64,000 nt of DNA from Romboutsia faecis (GTDB lineage: Bacteria > Bacillota > Clostridia > Peptostreptococcales > Peptostreptococcaceae). A program made the translations under genes and the position numbers. The notes beneath the pieces were generated by a model that worked only from the letters and a program-made list of their open reading frames with translations, was not told the origin of the DNA and made no database searches. The number at the start of each line of letters is the position of its first letter. The stretch's first letter is position 1. Below are positions 35,489-44,556 of the stretch, piece by piece. The stretch spans positions 186,001 to 250,000 of the forward strand of contig NZ_JACRWE010000004.1 of assembly GCF_014323405.1 (NCBI RefSeq), written 5' to 3'.

Positions 35489-36176
35489 TAATATGAAGGT
35501 AAATAAGCTAGCTTTAACTTGGTGGATTTATATTACCCTTATTCCAGGCTATGCTTTTGCAGCTTTTACATATGCAGGATTTTCATCAAAGGATAGAAAG
35601 CTTGTATACTGTGCCTTGATGTATTATGCATCAAATGTATTTTCATTCTTGAACCAAAACATAGTGATAATAGCATGGTTGGTAGGAATTATTCATGCAT
35701 TTTCAATAAAAAATAAGTACATTGCTAGAAGATTAGAGTTAAAATCTAAAAAAATGAATATGTCGAGTAGTTTAGAGACTAATAAGAAAACTAATGAAGA
35801 TAAGAAAGAAATAGTAAAAATAAAAATAGAAGAAGAATCAAAAGAAGAAACTACAACAAAAATAATGCAACAAGATAATGTAGTTGAAGAAAATAAAATA
35901 GTAAAGTTGGACTTAGGTAAAGAAAGCAATGGTTTAGTAGATATAAATTATTGTACGGAAGAGGAATTAGAAAAAATACCATTTATAAATTCAATCGTGG
36001 CCAAAAAAGCAATAAAGCAACGTGAAGCGATAGGAAGTTTTAGTTCAGTGGAGGAATTTGGGATAAGTATTGGATTAAAGCCACATATAATAGAAAAAAT
36101 TCGTCCTTTAGTGGTAGTAAGAGAAATAAGTATGAAAGAAAATAAGACAGAAAAAGGTAGAGTAATAGATTTATAG
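35478..36176 (+). CDS. Membrane protein with C-terminal ComEA-type helix-hairpin-helix domain
   Basis: A 232-aa protein with two membrane helices (about 14-36 and 44-72), a long charged low-complexity linker (about 85-150, rich in K and E), and a helix-hairpin-helix module (about 154-218: LVDINYCTEEELEKIPFI, SIVAKKAIKQREAIGSF, SSVEEFG). Such modules bind DNA non-specifically or act in protein contacts. It would place the cluster at the membrane. ATG 35478 overlaps the previous stop; ATG 35493 is an alternative. Its role is unknown. Confidence 0.75.
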   Translation: MTTNNMKVNKLALTWWIYITLIPGYAFAAFTYAGFSSKDRKLVYCALMYYASNVFSFLNQNIVIIAWLVGIIHAFSIKNKYIARRLELKSKKMNMSSSLETNKKTNEDKKEIVKIKIEEESKEETTTKIMQQDNVVEENKIVKLDLGKESNGLVDINYCTEEELEKIPFINSIVAKKAIKQREAIGSFSSVEEFGISIGLKPHIIEKIRPLVVVREISMKENKTEKGRVIDL

Positions 36177-36191
36177 AAAGGGAAATAATTT

Positions 36192-37814
36192 ATGAATTTT
36201 AAAAAAGATTTAGGCAATATGCTTAGAGCTAGATTTCCATATATATATATTTCATCATGGGAAGAAGATAGAGTATTAGATACTATAAGTCTAGTAGCAC
36301 AAGATGAAAATTTAATAAAAACTAAAAGAAATGTATTATCATGGACACTTACAAATGGAATAATCAAAGATGGAAGCCAGGTATTAAAAGATACTAAAAA
36401 CCCTATGAAGGCATTAGAATTTATAGAGAAATATGAAGAAGCATCAATATTTGTACTAAAGGATTTTCATGTATTTTTAGGAGATGGTAATAGGCCATGT
36501 GATTTAGAAATAGTAAGAAAGCTTAGAGATTTAGTATACTCATTAAAGCAATCAATAAAGCCAAAAAACATTATATTCATATCACCTAGATTAGTTTTAC
36601 CAAATGATTTACAAAAAGATGTAACAGTAATGGAATTTGAACTTCCAAGTGCAAAAGAACTAGAAAAACTATTAATAGACATGATAGAGGTAAATAAGAC
36701 AAGCGGAAGATTAACAGTAGACCTTTTACCAGAGGAAAGAGAAATGTTAGCAAGAGCATCTTTGGGACTTACATATCAAGAAGCTGAGAATGCTTTTGCA
36801 AGGGCTATGGTTACTAATAGTAGTATAGATAAAAGAGATATTGAATTAGTATTAGAAGAAAAAAGACAGATAATACGAAAATCAGAAATACTAGAGTTTA
36901 TAAAGCATGATTTAGATATGGATGATGTAGGAGGGTTAGAGAACTTAAAAAGATGGATAATAAAAAGAAATAATTCTTGGATGCAATCTGCATCTACATA
37001 TTGTTTACCAAATCCTAAAGGAGTACTTATTACAGGGGTACCAGGTTGTGGAAAAAGTTTAATAGCAAAAGCAATAAGTGCTATATGGAAGCTACCATTA
37101 TTAAGATTAGATATGGGAAAAATCTATAGTGGACTAGTTGGAAGTAGTGAAGAAAATATGCGTAAAGCTATAAAAACAGCTGAAGCAGTATCACCATCTA
37201 TATTATGGATAGATGAAATAGAAAAGGGATTTGGAGATAATAATAATGGAGATAGCGGTACCTCAACACGTATCCTAGGTACTTTTTTAACATGGATGCA
37301 AGAAAAAAACAAACCTGTATTTGTAGTAGCAACTGCAAATAATATACATAAGCTACCATCAGAGTTGCTTAGAAAAGGGCGTTTTGATGAAATATTCTTT
37401 GTAGATTTACCTACAAAAAGAGAAAGAATAGAGATATTTAAACTACATCTAAATAAAAGATTAAAAGATGAAAAAGTAAAATCATCAATACATGTAGATG
37501 ATGAATTATTAAATAACTTAGCTCAGTTAACAGAAGGATTTGTAGGTGCAGAAATAGAGCATATTGTAGTTAGTGGATTATTTGAAGCTTTTTATGAAAG
37601 TAGAGGATTAACTTGTGATGATTTAGAAAAAGCAATACATAGTACAGTACCACTATCGGTTACACAAGCAGAACAAATAATAGGCATACGTACTTGGGCA
37701 TCTACAAGAGCTGTAGCAGCAACACCAAGAAGTGATAGAAAAGAATACAATAATTTCACAGAAGAAAGTTCGGATATAATTGCATCTAGAGGTGGAAGGG
37801 CTATTGATTTCTAA
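36192..37814 (+). CDS. Ycf46-like classical AAA+ ATPase
   Basis: A 540-aa protein. The N-terminal domain (about 1-240) opens with the family-typical MLRARFPYIYISSWEEDR and is a degenerate NTPase-like fold. The C-terminal AAA module (about 250-510) has Walker A GVPGCGKS (282-289), Walker B ILWIDEIEK (D341, E342), a sensor motif FVVATANNIHKLP, an arginine-finger region LLRKGRFDEIFFVDLP, and a lid helix with EGFVGAEIEHIV. The tail is basic and may contact substrate. This family (cyanobacterial slr0374/plastid ycf46) often sits with DUF1257. Its stop overlaps the next start (TAATG), so it is co-translated with the radical-SAM gene. Confidence 0.88.
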   Translation: MNFKKDLGNMLRARFPYIYISSWEEDRVLDTISLVAQDENLIKTKRNVLSWTLTNGIIKDGSQVLKDTKNPMKALEFIEKYEEASIFVLKDFHVFLGDGNRPCDLEIVRKLRDLVYSLKQSIKPKNIIFISPRLVLPNDLQKDVTVMEFELPSAKELEKLLIDMIEVNKTSGRLTVDLLPEEREMLARASLGLTYQEAENAFARAMVTNSSIDKRDIELVLEEKRQIIRKSEILEFIKHDLDMDDVGGLENLKRWIIKRNNSWMQSASTYCLPNPKGVLITGVPGCGKSLIAKAISAIWKLPLLRLDMGKIYSGLVGSSEENMRKAIKTAEAVSPSILWIDEIEKGFGDNNNGDSGTSTRILGTFLTWMQEKNKPVFVVATANNIHKLPSELLRKGRFDEIFFVDLPTKRERIEIFKLHLNKRLKDEKVKSSIHVDDELLNNLAQLTEGFVGAEIEHIVVSGLFEAFYESRGLTCDDLEKAIHSTVPLSVTQAEQIIGIRTWASTRAVAATPRSDRKEYNNFTEESSDIIASRGGRAIDF

Positions 37815-38407
37815 TGAAAATAAGGATATTTAGATTTTTACAAGAAACATATGCAGAAGGACCGGGAAAACGAGCATGTATATGGGTGCAAGGATGCTTA
37901 ATGAAATGTAGTGGATGTGCATCTAGTCATTCATGGGATTTAAATGGGGGATATGAAGTAGATGTAGATGAATTGATTAACAAAATACTAAATACAGAAG
38001 GATTAGAAGGTGTTACATTTTTAGGTGGAGAGCCATTTTTACAATCAAATGAACTATCATCCATAGCTAAAAAAGTACAAGAATCAGGTCTATCTGTTAT
38101 TACATTTACAGGATATCGATACGAAGATTTAGTATTAAAAAACAATGAACATATTAATAAACTTTTAAAATATACAGATTTATTAATAGATGGACCCTAT
38201 AAAAAAGAATTACATGATATAAGTAGACCATGGGTAGGTTCTTCAAATCAAAGGTATATGTATTTGAGTGATAAATACAAACACCTAGAAAATAATCTAG
38301 ATAAATATAAGAACAGACTTGAAATAAAAATAAAATCTGATGGTCAAATAATTATAAATGGAATGGCTAACTTTGAAGATTTAATAGATATTATTCATAA
38401 TATGTAA
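37814..38407 (+). CDS. Single-domain radical-SAM activating enzyme (NrdG-like)
   Basis: A 197-aa protein with the CX3CX2C 4Fe-4S motif CLMKCSGC (about 29-36), the GGEP motif in FLGGEPFLQ for SAM binding, and TGYRYEDL. It resembles activases of anaerobic ribonucleotide reductase, but no NrdD lies nearby, so its target is probably a member of this cluster, such as the AAA ATPase or the DUF proteins (inference). It starts on the TAATG overlap with the ATPase gene. In cyanobacteria a ferredoxin accompanies the DUF1257/DUF2997 genes, so a redox partner seems a shared theme. Confidence 0.85.
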   Translation: MKIRIFRFLQETYAEGPGKRACIWVQGCLMKCSGCASSHSWDLNGGYEVDVDELINKILNTEGLEGVTFLGGEPFLQSNELSSIAKKVQESGLSVITFTGYRYEDLVLKNNEHINKLLKYTDLLIDGPYKKELHDISRPWVGSSNQRYMYLSDKYKHLENNLDKYKNRLEIKIKSDGQIIINGMANFEDLIDIIHNM

Positions 38408-38418
38408 GGAGCTAGTTA

Positions 38419-39087
38419 ATGAGTAGTAATATAGTAAAAAGTGAAAAATGGTACAAACCTTATGATCCTATTATATGGATATTATTAATAGTAGTTTTTG
38501 TTTCTATTTCTACATATGAAGCAAATAGTAATGGATATGATGGAAAAGAAATTCTTTTTAACAAGGATATAACAACAATAAAAGAAGCTATTGATGAAAC
38601 TAATAAAATAATAAAAGAAAAATATGGTGATAAGTATAAACTTTATAGAATATCAGGATATTCTAATAATATATATAGCGGCATAAATATACAACCAAAT
38701 TTAGATATATCATATTTGAAGGTAAAAGGTTTATCGAAAAGACAAATAGAGTATAACGTAAGTTTAGAAGATAATAGAATACAAAGTACTTATAGTACAA
38801 TGAATCCTTATCTAGATAAAGAGATTAATTTTAACTATAATCCAGAAAAACTAGATATAGATAATATATTAGATATAGTAGAAAGTAAAGTTAATATGGA
38901 AGAAGTCAGAAATGGATATGAGCCATATTTGAATTTTAGTATATATGATAATGAAATGGATATAAATGTTGGGTATTATAAAAGTATGAAGAACTCTGGA
39001 GTTGATTATAACTCAAGTGTTGACTATAGGTTAACTGTGGATTTGAAAACACAAAATATAAAATCAGAAATTATGAGTACGAAGTAG
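38419..39087 (+). CDS. Unrecognised membrane-anchored protein of the AAA cluster
   Basis: A 222-aa protein with one membrane helix (about 20-38, PIIWILLIVVFVSIS) and then a hydrophilic, probably extracellular domain rich in Asn, Tyr and Asp with alternating beta-like segments (LTVDLKTQNIKSE at the end). I know no family for it. A ribosome binding site AAGGAG lies 11 nt after the radical-SAM gene. It is the last gene before a hairpin, so it belongs to the cluster. Confidence 0.7.
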   Translation: MSSNIVKSEKWYKPYDPIIWILLIVVFVSISTYEANSNGYDGKEILFNKDITTIKEAIDETNKIIKEKYGDKYKLYRISGYSNNIYSGINIQPNLDISYLKVKGLSKRQIEYNVSLEDNRIQSTYSTMNPYLDKEINFNYNPEKLDIDNILDIVESKVNMEEVRNGYEPYLNFSIYDNEMDINVGYYKSMKNSGVDYNSSVDYRLTVDLKTQNIKSEIMSTK

Positions 39088-39121
39088 TATTTATAAGTAT
39101 AAATAATATTAGCATAATATC

Positions 39122-39160
39122 AAAGTACCTCTGTCAATTTTTACGACGGGGGTACTTTAC
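39122..39160. terminator. Hairpin at the end of the AAA cluster
   Basis: AAAGTACCTC (39122-39131) pairs with GGGGTACTTT (39149-39158). The T run after it is weak. The rest up to 39376 holds the promoter region of the next gene. Confidence 0.65.
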
Positions 39161-39376
39161 TAGGTATTTTATTTCATAAAAGTTTTAAAATAAATATATA
39201 TTATAAATTTTAACAATTAATTTTGAAGTAAATGTTAAATATGAAATATTGCATCTTAAATAGATTGATATAAAAATTATTAAAAAATTTTCTAAAAAAA
39301 ATTTAATATAGACTATATATGTCTTTTTTTGTCGTTATTATATAAAAGTATTAACGATATTTAGGAGGATTTTTTA

Positions 39377-40420
39377 ATGAAAGAAATTTTAATGGGGACA
39401 GGCTTACTACTATTAGTATTAGTTTTATTTACTTTATTTAGTTACAAAGCACCACAAGGTAGTAAAGCAATGAGCGGTCTTGCAAATGCTGCCGTTGCAA
39501 GTTTTTTGGTTGAAGCCTTAAACTTATCATTCTTTGGAGAAATATTAAACTTAGATTTATTTGCTAGAGTAGGTACGGCAAGCGGTTCTTTAGGTGGAGT
39601 AGCTGCAGGAATTTTAGTGCCTATGTCATTGGGCGTTTCACCAGTGTATTCTGTATTAATCGGTTTAACATGTCTAGAATTTAAAATACTTCCAGGATTT
39701 ATAGCTGGTTATTTAATATCATTTATAGTTAAGTATTTAGAAAAGAAAATACCTGCTGGTTTAGATTTAATAGTTATAATAGTTGTAGCAGCACCATTAG
39801 CATATTTAATAGGAGATGTAACAAGTCCAATAGTTAATGGAACATTAGGAACTATAGGTTCAGTTTTAACATCTGCTTCTAGTGCATCACCAATAATCAT
39901 GGGGATTGTACTAGGTGGATTAATAACAGTTGTAGCTACAGCACCTCTTTCCTCAATGGCTTTAACAGCTATGATAGGATTAAGTGGTGTTCCAATGGCA
40001 ATAGGTGCTTTATCAGTATTTGGATCTACTTTTATGAACTATGTATTCTTTGTAAAAATGAAGTTTGGTTCAAGAGAAGATAACATAGCGGTTGCAATAG
40101 AGCCTTTAACACAAGCAGACATTATATCTGCAAATCCAGTGCCAATATATGTTACTAACTTTATAGGTGGAGCTATGTCTGGAGTTATAGTAGCATTAAT
40201 GGGATTAGTAAATAATTCACCTGGAACTGCGACTGCTATAGCAGGTCTTGCTGTATCATTTGCGTATAATCCACCAATAAAAGTTATAATAGCTGCTATA
40301 GCATGTGCTATAGTATCAGCAATTGCAGGGCTTATAGGATATGCAATGTTTAAAAACTATAAAATAGTTACAGCTGACGAGATTAGAGGAAATAGAAATA
40401 TAAAAGAAAAAATAGCTTAG
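39377..40420 (+). CDS. PTS_EIIC_2 family membrane protein (PfoR-like)
   Basis: A 347-aa protein with about nine membrane helices and the glycine-rich motifs of the PTS IIC 2 family (GTASGSLGGVAAGILVP, APLSSMALTAMIGLSGVP, ANPVPIYVTNFIGG). Clostridium perfringens PfoR, encoded near and affecting perfringolysin expression, belongs to the same family, though its transport role is unproven. No EIIA or EIIB gene is adjacent, so sugar phosphorylation by this protein alone is not supported. A strong ribosome binding site (AGGAGG) precedes ATG 39377. Confidence 0.87.
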   Translation: MKEILMGTGLLLLVLVLFTLFSYKAPQGSKAMSGLANAAVASFLVEALNLSFFGEILNLDLFARVGTASGSLGGVAAGILVPMSLGVSPVYSVLIGLTCLEFKILPGFIAGYLISFIVKYLEKKIPAGLDLIVIIVVAAPLAYLIGDVTSPIVNGTLGTIGSVLTSASSASPIIMGIVLGGLITVVATAPLSSMALTAMIGLSGVPMAIGALSVFGSTFMNYVFFVKMKFGSREDNIAVAIEPLTQADIISANPVPIYVTNFIGGAMSGVIVALMGLVNNSPGTATAIAGLAVSFAYNPPIKVIIAAIACAIVSAIAGLIGYAMFKNYKIVTADEIRGNRNIKEKIA

Positions 40421-40520
40421 TAAACATTTTATATAATAATAACCTATTATCATATGAGAACTATCTAGGTAAAAAATGGTCCTTAAGAACATTAGATAAT
40501 ATGCGATAGTACATAAAAAA

Positions 40521-40560
40521 AGGTCTTGTAATGATATATATATCATTACAAGACCTCTTA
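40521..40560. terminator. Bidirectional terminator
   Basis: A perfect 16-bp stem (40521-40536 with 40541-40556) with a four-base loop lies between the PfoR-like gene and the truncated regulator on the other strand, with A and T runs on either side. Confidence 0.9.
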
Positions 40561-41055
40561 TTTATTTTTATAATAAAATATAGCCAACTGAGTCCTATCT
40601 CTAAGATCTAACTTCTGTAGAATGTTAGTAATAGAATTTCTAACAGTACCCTCACTTAAAAATAAGTTACTAGAAATCTCCTTATTACTAAGGCCTTCAG
40701 CTACAAGAGTAATAATCTCTAACTCTTTTTGCGTAATACCAAAATCAGAAAAGTCTTTCTTATTAGAACTATTGATAAGTAATGGTAGTTTAGAAATTAT
40801 ATCATCACCAAATACATTTTGATCAGTATATACAGCCCTTAAAGAAGGTACTATACATTCAAAATTTTGTTTTATAATATATCCCTTAGTTCCTATTTTT
40901 AAGGCTTTTACTATATATTCATTATCAGAAAAAGTAGTCAAAAACAATATTTTCGCATTGGGATCTTTTTTCAAGATAGATTCACCTGAATCTAGTCCTG
41001 AGGATACAGATTTTAAAGAAACAAAAATCAATATTGCATTTTTCTTATAGTACAA
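40558..41055 (-). pseudogene. N-terminally truncated NarL/LuxR-family response regulator
   Basis: The part from SGLDSGES onward (about 40558-41000) matches the second half of a NarL-type receiver (AKILFLTTFSDNEYIVKAL, GTKGYIIK) and a LuxR helix-turn-helix (QKELEIITLVAEGLSNKEI, GTVRNSITNIL). The first 50 or so residues, with the phospho-acceptor Asp, are missing and replaced by an unrelated short sequence. The apparent start overlaps the facing gene and has no ribosome binding site. It probably cannot be phosphorylated; it is a relic joined head-to-head to the permease fragment. Confidence 0.8.
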
Positions 41056-41717
41056 AAGTAGAGGTAAGTACTTACCCTAATGGAAATATAATCAATACCA
41101 ATTGCAAGAATTATTTTAATTATCTAGCATACTCAATGTTCGCAATATTAATTCTAGGAGTATCAGCAGTAACGATAACATTTAACAAAAAAGATTTAAA
41201 AATGAGAAATTTATCTTCAACATTAACTTTAAGATGTATGAGTTTTCAAATGATATTAGCAAATATAACATTTGCTATAGTTGTATGGCTTGTTATGATA
41301 TCTGCTAGTTTTATAATGTATAAAAATTATATGTTTAGTGTAAATGGGTTGTTATTTCTTTTAAATTCATTTGTATTTTCAATGGCAGTATTAAGTATAA
41401 GTCTATTAATCGGAAATTTAGTTAATAGTAAAAATGCAATGTCGGCGGCTGCAAATGTTGTATCACTTGGGTGTTGTTTTATAAGTGGAGTGTTTGTGCC
41501 TCAAGCTTATTTAGGGGATACTGTTATTACTATAGCAAGGTTTAATCCTACGTATTGGTATGTAAAGGCTAATAATGAAATATCAATTCTAGTTAATTAT
41601 AGTAAAGAGAATCTAACTCCAATAATTATGAGTATATTAATAGTATTTGGATTTACTTTGGCAATATTAGCAGTAACTTTAGTTGTTATGAAGCAGAAAA
41701 GGATTAGAAATTATTAA
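41034..41717 (+). pseudogene. N-terminally truncated ABC-2 permease
   Basis: The frame opens at a TTG without ribosome binding site and reads straight into the extracellular domain of a DrrB/YhgE-like permease (YSTKVEVSTYPNGNIINT). Five membrane helices of the C-terminal half follow, including the FNPTYWYVKANNE loop. The N-terminal helix and its gene start are missing. ABC-2 permeases of this type normally sit with a NarL-type two-component pair, so this and the facing regulator fragment are probably the two ends of one collapsed locus. Confidence 0.8.
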
Positions 41718-41791
41718 AATAAATTCATAGATATCATTTTATAAAGATAACTCATTTTAACAGAACATAGTATTAGAAGCTATAATAAATA

Positions 41792-41865
41792 TAAAATTAA
41801 GTGCCTTAGTGTGATTAATACAATTGCTTAGGGCATTTTTTAGTGTAAGGATAATATAGAATTAT
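41792..41865 (+). terminator. Hairpin element, second dispersed copy
   Basis: AAGTGCC pairs with GGCATTT (one G-U) ahead of a T run. The whole block including ATAATATAGAATT aligns with 1173-1245. Confidence 0.55.
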
Positions 41866-41938
41866 ATATGTACCTAGTATCAATTAATCTTAAATGATAA
41901 TATTAAATACATAAGATATTGAGGAGGAATTAGTTTAT

Positions 41939-42367
41939 ATGATAAGAGATCTAGAGAACAAAGATATAGATAAGATAATGAATATATGGTTAAAAAGCAC
42001 TATAAAAGCACATAATTTTATAACTAAAGAGTATTGGGAAAACAGCTATAATGATGTAAGGGATGTATACATACCTATGTCGGAGACTTTTGTATATGAA
42101 GATAAGGATGATATAAAAGGTTTTATAAGTATTATAAATAATGAATTTATAGGAGCATTATTTGTGGATATAGATTATCAAGGTAATGGAATTGGGAAAT
42201 ATTTAATAAATTATGCTATAGATGAATATAAAAAGTTAAATTTAGCAGTATATAAAGAAAATAAAAAATCAGTAGAATTTTATATTAATAGAGGGTTTGA
42301 AATTATAAAAGAGCAAATAAATGAAGACTCTGGACATAGTGAATATATAATGGAAAAGACTATATAA
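41939..42367 (+). CDS. GNAT-family N-acetyltransferase
   Basis: A 142-aa protein with the GNAT fold: an N-terminal MIRDLENKDIDKIMNIWLKS, the acetyl-CoA loop FVDIDYQGNGIGKYLINYA, and VYKENKKSVEFYINRGFEI near the end. It resembles the YjaB/YjgM subgroup; the substrate is unknown. A good ribosome binding site (GAGGAGGAA) precedes the start. Monocistronic as far as can be seen. Confidence 0.9.
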   Translation: MIRDLENKDIDKIMNIWLKSTIKAHNFITKEYWENSYNDVRDVYIPMSETFVYEDKDDIKGFISIINNEFIGALFVDIDYQGNGIGKYLINYAIDEYKKLNLAVYKENKKSVEFYINRGFEIIKEQINEDSGHSEYIMEKTI

Positions 42368-42483
42368 GAGAACTTTCTTTTACCATGGTAATAATTATAA
42401 TAGTAATATTGTAAATTTTTTAGCTGAATTTAAGAATATAAATTATGATGAAGTTAAAAGGAATCAGAAAGGTTGGAATACAT

Positions 42484-42894
42484 ATGATAAAGACAATTGT
42501 AAAGGATATATCATTTTTAAAGCAAAAATCAGAGTTAGCGACAAAAGAAGACGTAGAAGTTATTAATAATTTAATAGATACATTAAAGGAAAATTTAGAT
42601 TATTGTGTAGGTATGGCAGCTAATATGATAGGAGTAAAAAAACGTATACTTGTATTTGTTGCAGGTAATATGATAGTTCCTATGGTAAATCCAATTATAC
42701 TAAAAAAAGAGAATCCATATGAGGCAGAAGAAAGTTGTTTATCTTTAATTGGTTTTAGAAAAACAATAAGATATGAAACCATAGAGGTAGAATACTTAGA
42801 TAAAAATTTTAACAAGCATAAACAAATATTTACAGGATTTACTGCACAGATCATCCAGCATGAAATAGACCATTTTGAAGGAATAATAATATAA
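42484..42894 (+). CDS. def: Peptide deformylase
   Basis: A 136-aa metalloenzyme that removes the formyl group from nascent proteins. It has all three family motifs in slightly divergent form: GMAANMIGV (usual GxGxAAxQ), EESCLS with the metal Cys, and QHEIDH with two metal His and the catalytic Glu. This short clostridial version begins MIKTIVKDISFL, so ATG 42484 fits. The frame is open further upstream (to about 42370) but in a different reading phase with relic-like peptide. Not linked to fmt, so it is probably an accessory copy. Confidence 0.88.
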   Translation: MIKTIVKDISFLKQKSELATKEDVEVINNLIDTLKENLDYCVGMAANMIGVKKRILVFVAGNMIVPMVNPIILKKENPYEAEESCLSLIGFRKTIRYETIEVEYLDKNFNKHKQIFTGFTAQIIQHEIDHFEGIII

Positions 42895-42907
42895 TAAGAA
42901 CAACTAA

Positions 42908-43042
42908 AAAGGAAAAAATGTATTTGAATGGGCTATTAATAATAGCAAGTTAATGAAGAAGATGACGGATATTAATGGAGATAGTATAATTAGAGATAAT
43001 ACTCACTTAGTAATGGATACAATTTATTGGCAAAAGAATTGA
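42908..43042 (+). pseudogene. Possible gene relic, unrecognised
   Basis: A 44-codon open frame containing FEWAINNSKLMKKMTDINGD and ending in MDTIYWQKN and a stop has no ribosome binding site. It is unassignable but looks like the end of a lost gene. Confidence 0.25.
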
Positions 43043-43086
43043 TTTGTTACTTTGATAGCGCACTATTTATTTGATTAATATATTTA

Positions 43087-43126
43087 GAAAAAGATGCTAG
43101 CTTAATATTAGTTAGCATCTTTTTTA
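43087..43126 (-). terminator. Terminator of the AraC-family gene
   Basis: AAAAGATGCTAGC and GTTAGCATCTTTT pair across a 9-nt loop just downstream of the minus-strand gene end, with an A/T tract on each side. Confidence 0.8.
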
Positions 43127-44349
43127 GATTTATGCATATCAGCCCGATACTTAGTAGGTGACATATTAGTAAAACTTTTAAATAACTTTGAAAACCAACT
43201 TAAATCATCAATACCAACCAAATGGGAAATTTCTTGTATAGTCATATCAGTATAAGTTAGCATACGGATTGATTCCTCAATTCGCTTTTCTTGGATATAT
43301 CTTGTTATAGTATTACCCGTTTCCTTTTTAAACTGGCTAGATAAAAATGAAGCATTTTTTTCAATAGCATTTGATATAGTTGATAAAGATAAGCTACTTT
43401 GCAAATTAAAGTTAATATATTCTATAGCAGCACGCACTGTATATGAGTATTCCTTTAGGTTATAATTTGAAACTAAGATGCTATACCTTTTTAATACTTT
43501 ATAAGGCATTTTTATTAATCGAACTCTATTTGATTCAGTTTCTATTTCTAATTGATTTTTTAGAGATAGTTGCCTTACTTGAGCTGGAGATATAGGCTCC
43601 TTTAGCAGCTCAGATTCAAACTGTGTATTTAAAATATATAAATTACTTTTTATTTTTTCTATGGATTTATCTTTTAATATGCCAGTTAATTCAAGGTAAT
43701 CGCTTAATATTTGAGTAGCATCTTTTCCAAATCGGATATATTTAAATATATCATCTAGGCAAGATTTATATTTTTTATGATATTGTATATAAAATTTTGA
43801 ATCATCATCATAATCATAACTGGTTACTTTAGGTTTATTCTTAGAAAAATCTACATAGTACAAATTTGAAGGATCATAATTCGATATAAATGCTCCTAAA
43901 AGTGAATGCAAAGTTAAAATTACTTTTATAGAATCTGCAATAGGAAGCGAATTATAATATACTGAAAAAGTTTTCCTTAATGTTTCAGGTAAATGATTTT
44001 TATTTAATAAGTTAACTATGTATTCATCATTAGGTTCAATTTCTAAGAATGGACCAATAACTAATATATCATTTGATATTTCTTTTGGAAAAGAAAATAT
44101 TATTGTTGTAAATTCCATAGCACTTTGTACTATACATAAAGCTCCTTTCTTCATTTGAGAAAGATCATCTAAATTATAATTATTTTCATAGTTATAATCT
44201 GGCCAAATTATTCTCCTAAATTCAATATCAAGATAATTAGTAAAATCAAAAACATCACGTATTTTGGTAGCACTAATATTAAATGAACTATCTAAAACAG
44301 AATTAATTAAGTTGTAAATATCATCGTAAGTAAACTTTGTTATAAGCAT
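43108..44349 (-). CDS. AraC-family transcriptional regulator
   Basis: A 413-aa regulator with an unassigned sensor domain of about 300 residues, with no membrane helix or cupin motif obvious, and a C-terminal AraC domain (about 310-408). The helix-turn-helix pair reads LSTISNAIEKNASFLSSQFK and MTIQEISHLVGIDDLSWFSK, ending TNMSPTKYR. It diverges from the GPH symporter and GH3 genes and shares a 207-bp promoter region with them, so it is very probably their activator, responding to the transported sugar. Confidence 0.9.
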   Translation of the reverse strand: MLITKFTYDDIYNLINSVLDSSFNISATKIRDVFDFTNYLDIEFRRIIWPDYNYENNYNLDDLSQMKKGALCIVQSAMEFTTIIFSFPKEISNDILVIGPFLEIEPNDEYIVNLLNKNHLPETLRKTFSVYYNSLPIADSIKVILTLHSLLGAFISNYDPSNLYYVDFSKNKPKVTSYDYDDDSKFYIQYHKKYKSCLDDIFKYIRFGKDATQILSDYLELTGILKDKSIEKIKSNLYILNTQFESELLKEPISPAQVRQLSLKNQLEIETESNRVRLIKMPYKVLKRYSILVSNYNLKEYSYTVRAAIEYINFNLQSSLSLSTISNAIEKNASFLSSQFKKETGNTITRYIQEKRIEESIRMLTYTDMTIQEISHLVGIDDLSWFSKLFKSFTNMSPTKYRADMHKSKKDAN

Positions 44350-44501
44350 TTTTCACCGTCCGTATAAAAAATAATTTTTTAACAAGATACACAAAAATTA
44401 CACAAATATATGTGAAATTTATTATAACATAACTTTAGAATACTAGTATATAATCAATTGGAAATAAGAAATAAGAAAATAATAAATTATTAAAATATGA
44501 A

Positions 44502-44517
44502 ATGATAACGTTTTTAG
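44502..44517 (+). promoter_or_regulatory. Possible CcpA cre site
   Basis: TGATAACGTTTTTA differs from the cre-like TGWAAACGTTTWCA at two positions and lies 40 nt before the symporter start, where catabolite repression of a sugar operon would be expected. Unproven. Confidence 0.35.
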
Positions 44518-44556
44518 ATGGAGTAATAAGGATTTCATATTTAGGGGAGGCAAGAA

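Noticed and set aside
37814..38407. Activator of anaerobic ribonucleotide reductase in the strict sense (nrdG)
   Set aside because: Sequence type fits, but no nrdD is present and the gene is translationally coupled to the AAA ATPase, so the specific nrdG name is not supported.
42370..42483. Extension of the deformylase gene upstream or a separate gene
   Set aside because: The upstream in-frame ATG at 42445 lacks a ribosome binding site and lengthens the protein beyond the family; the other open frame looks like unassignable relic peptide.
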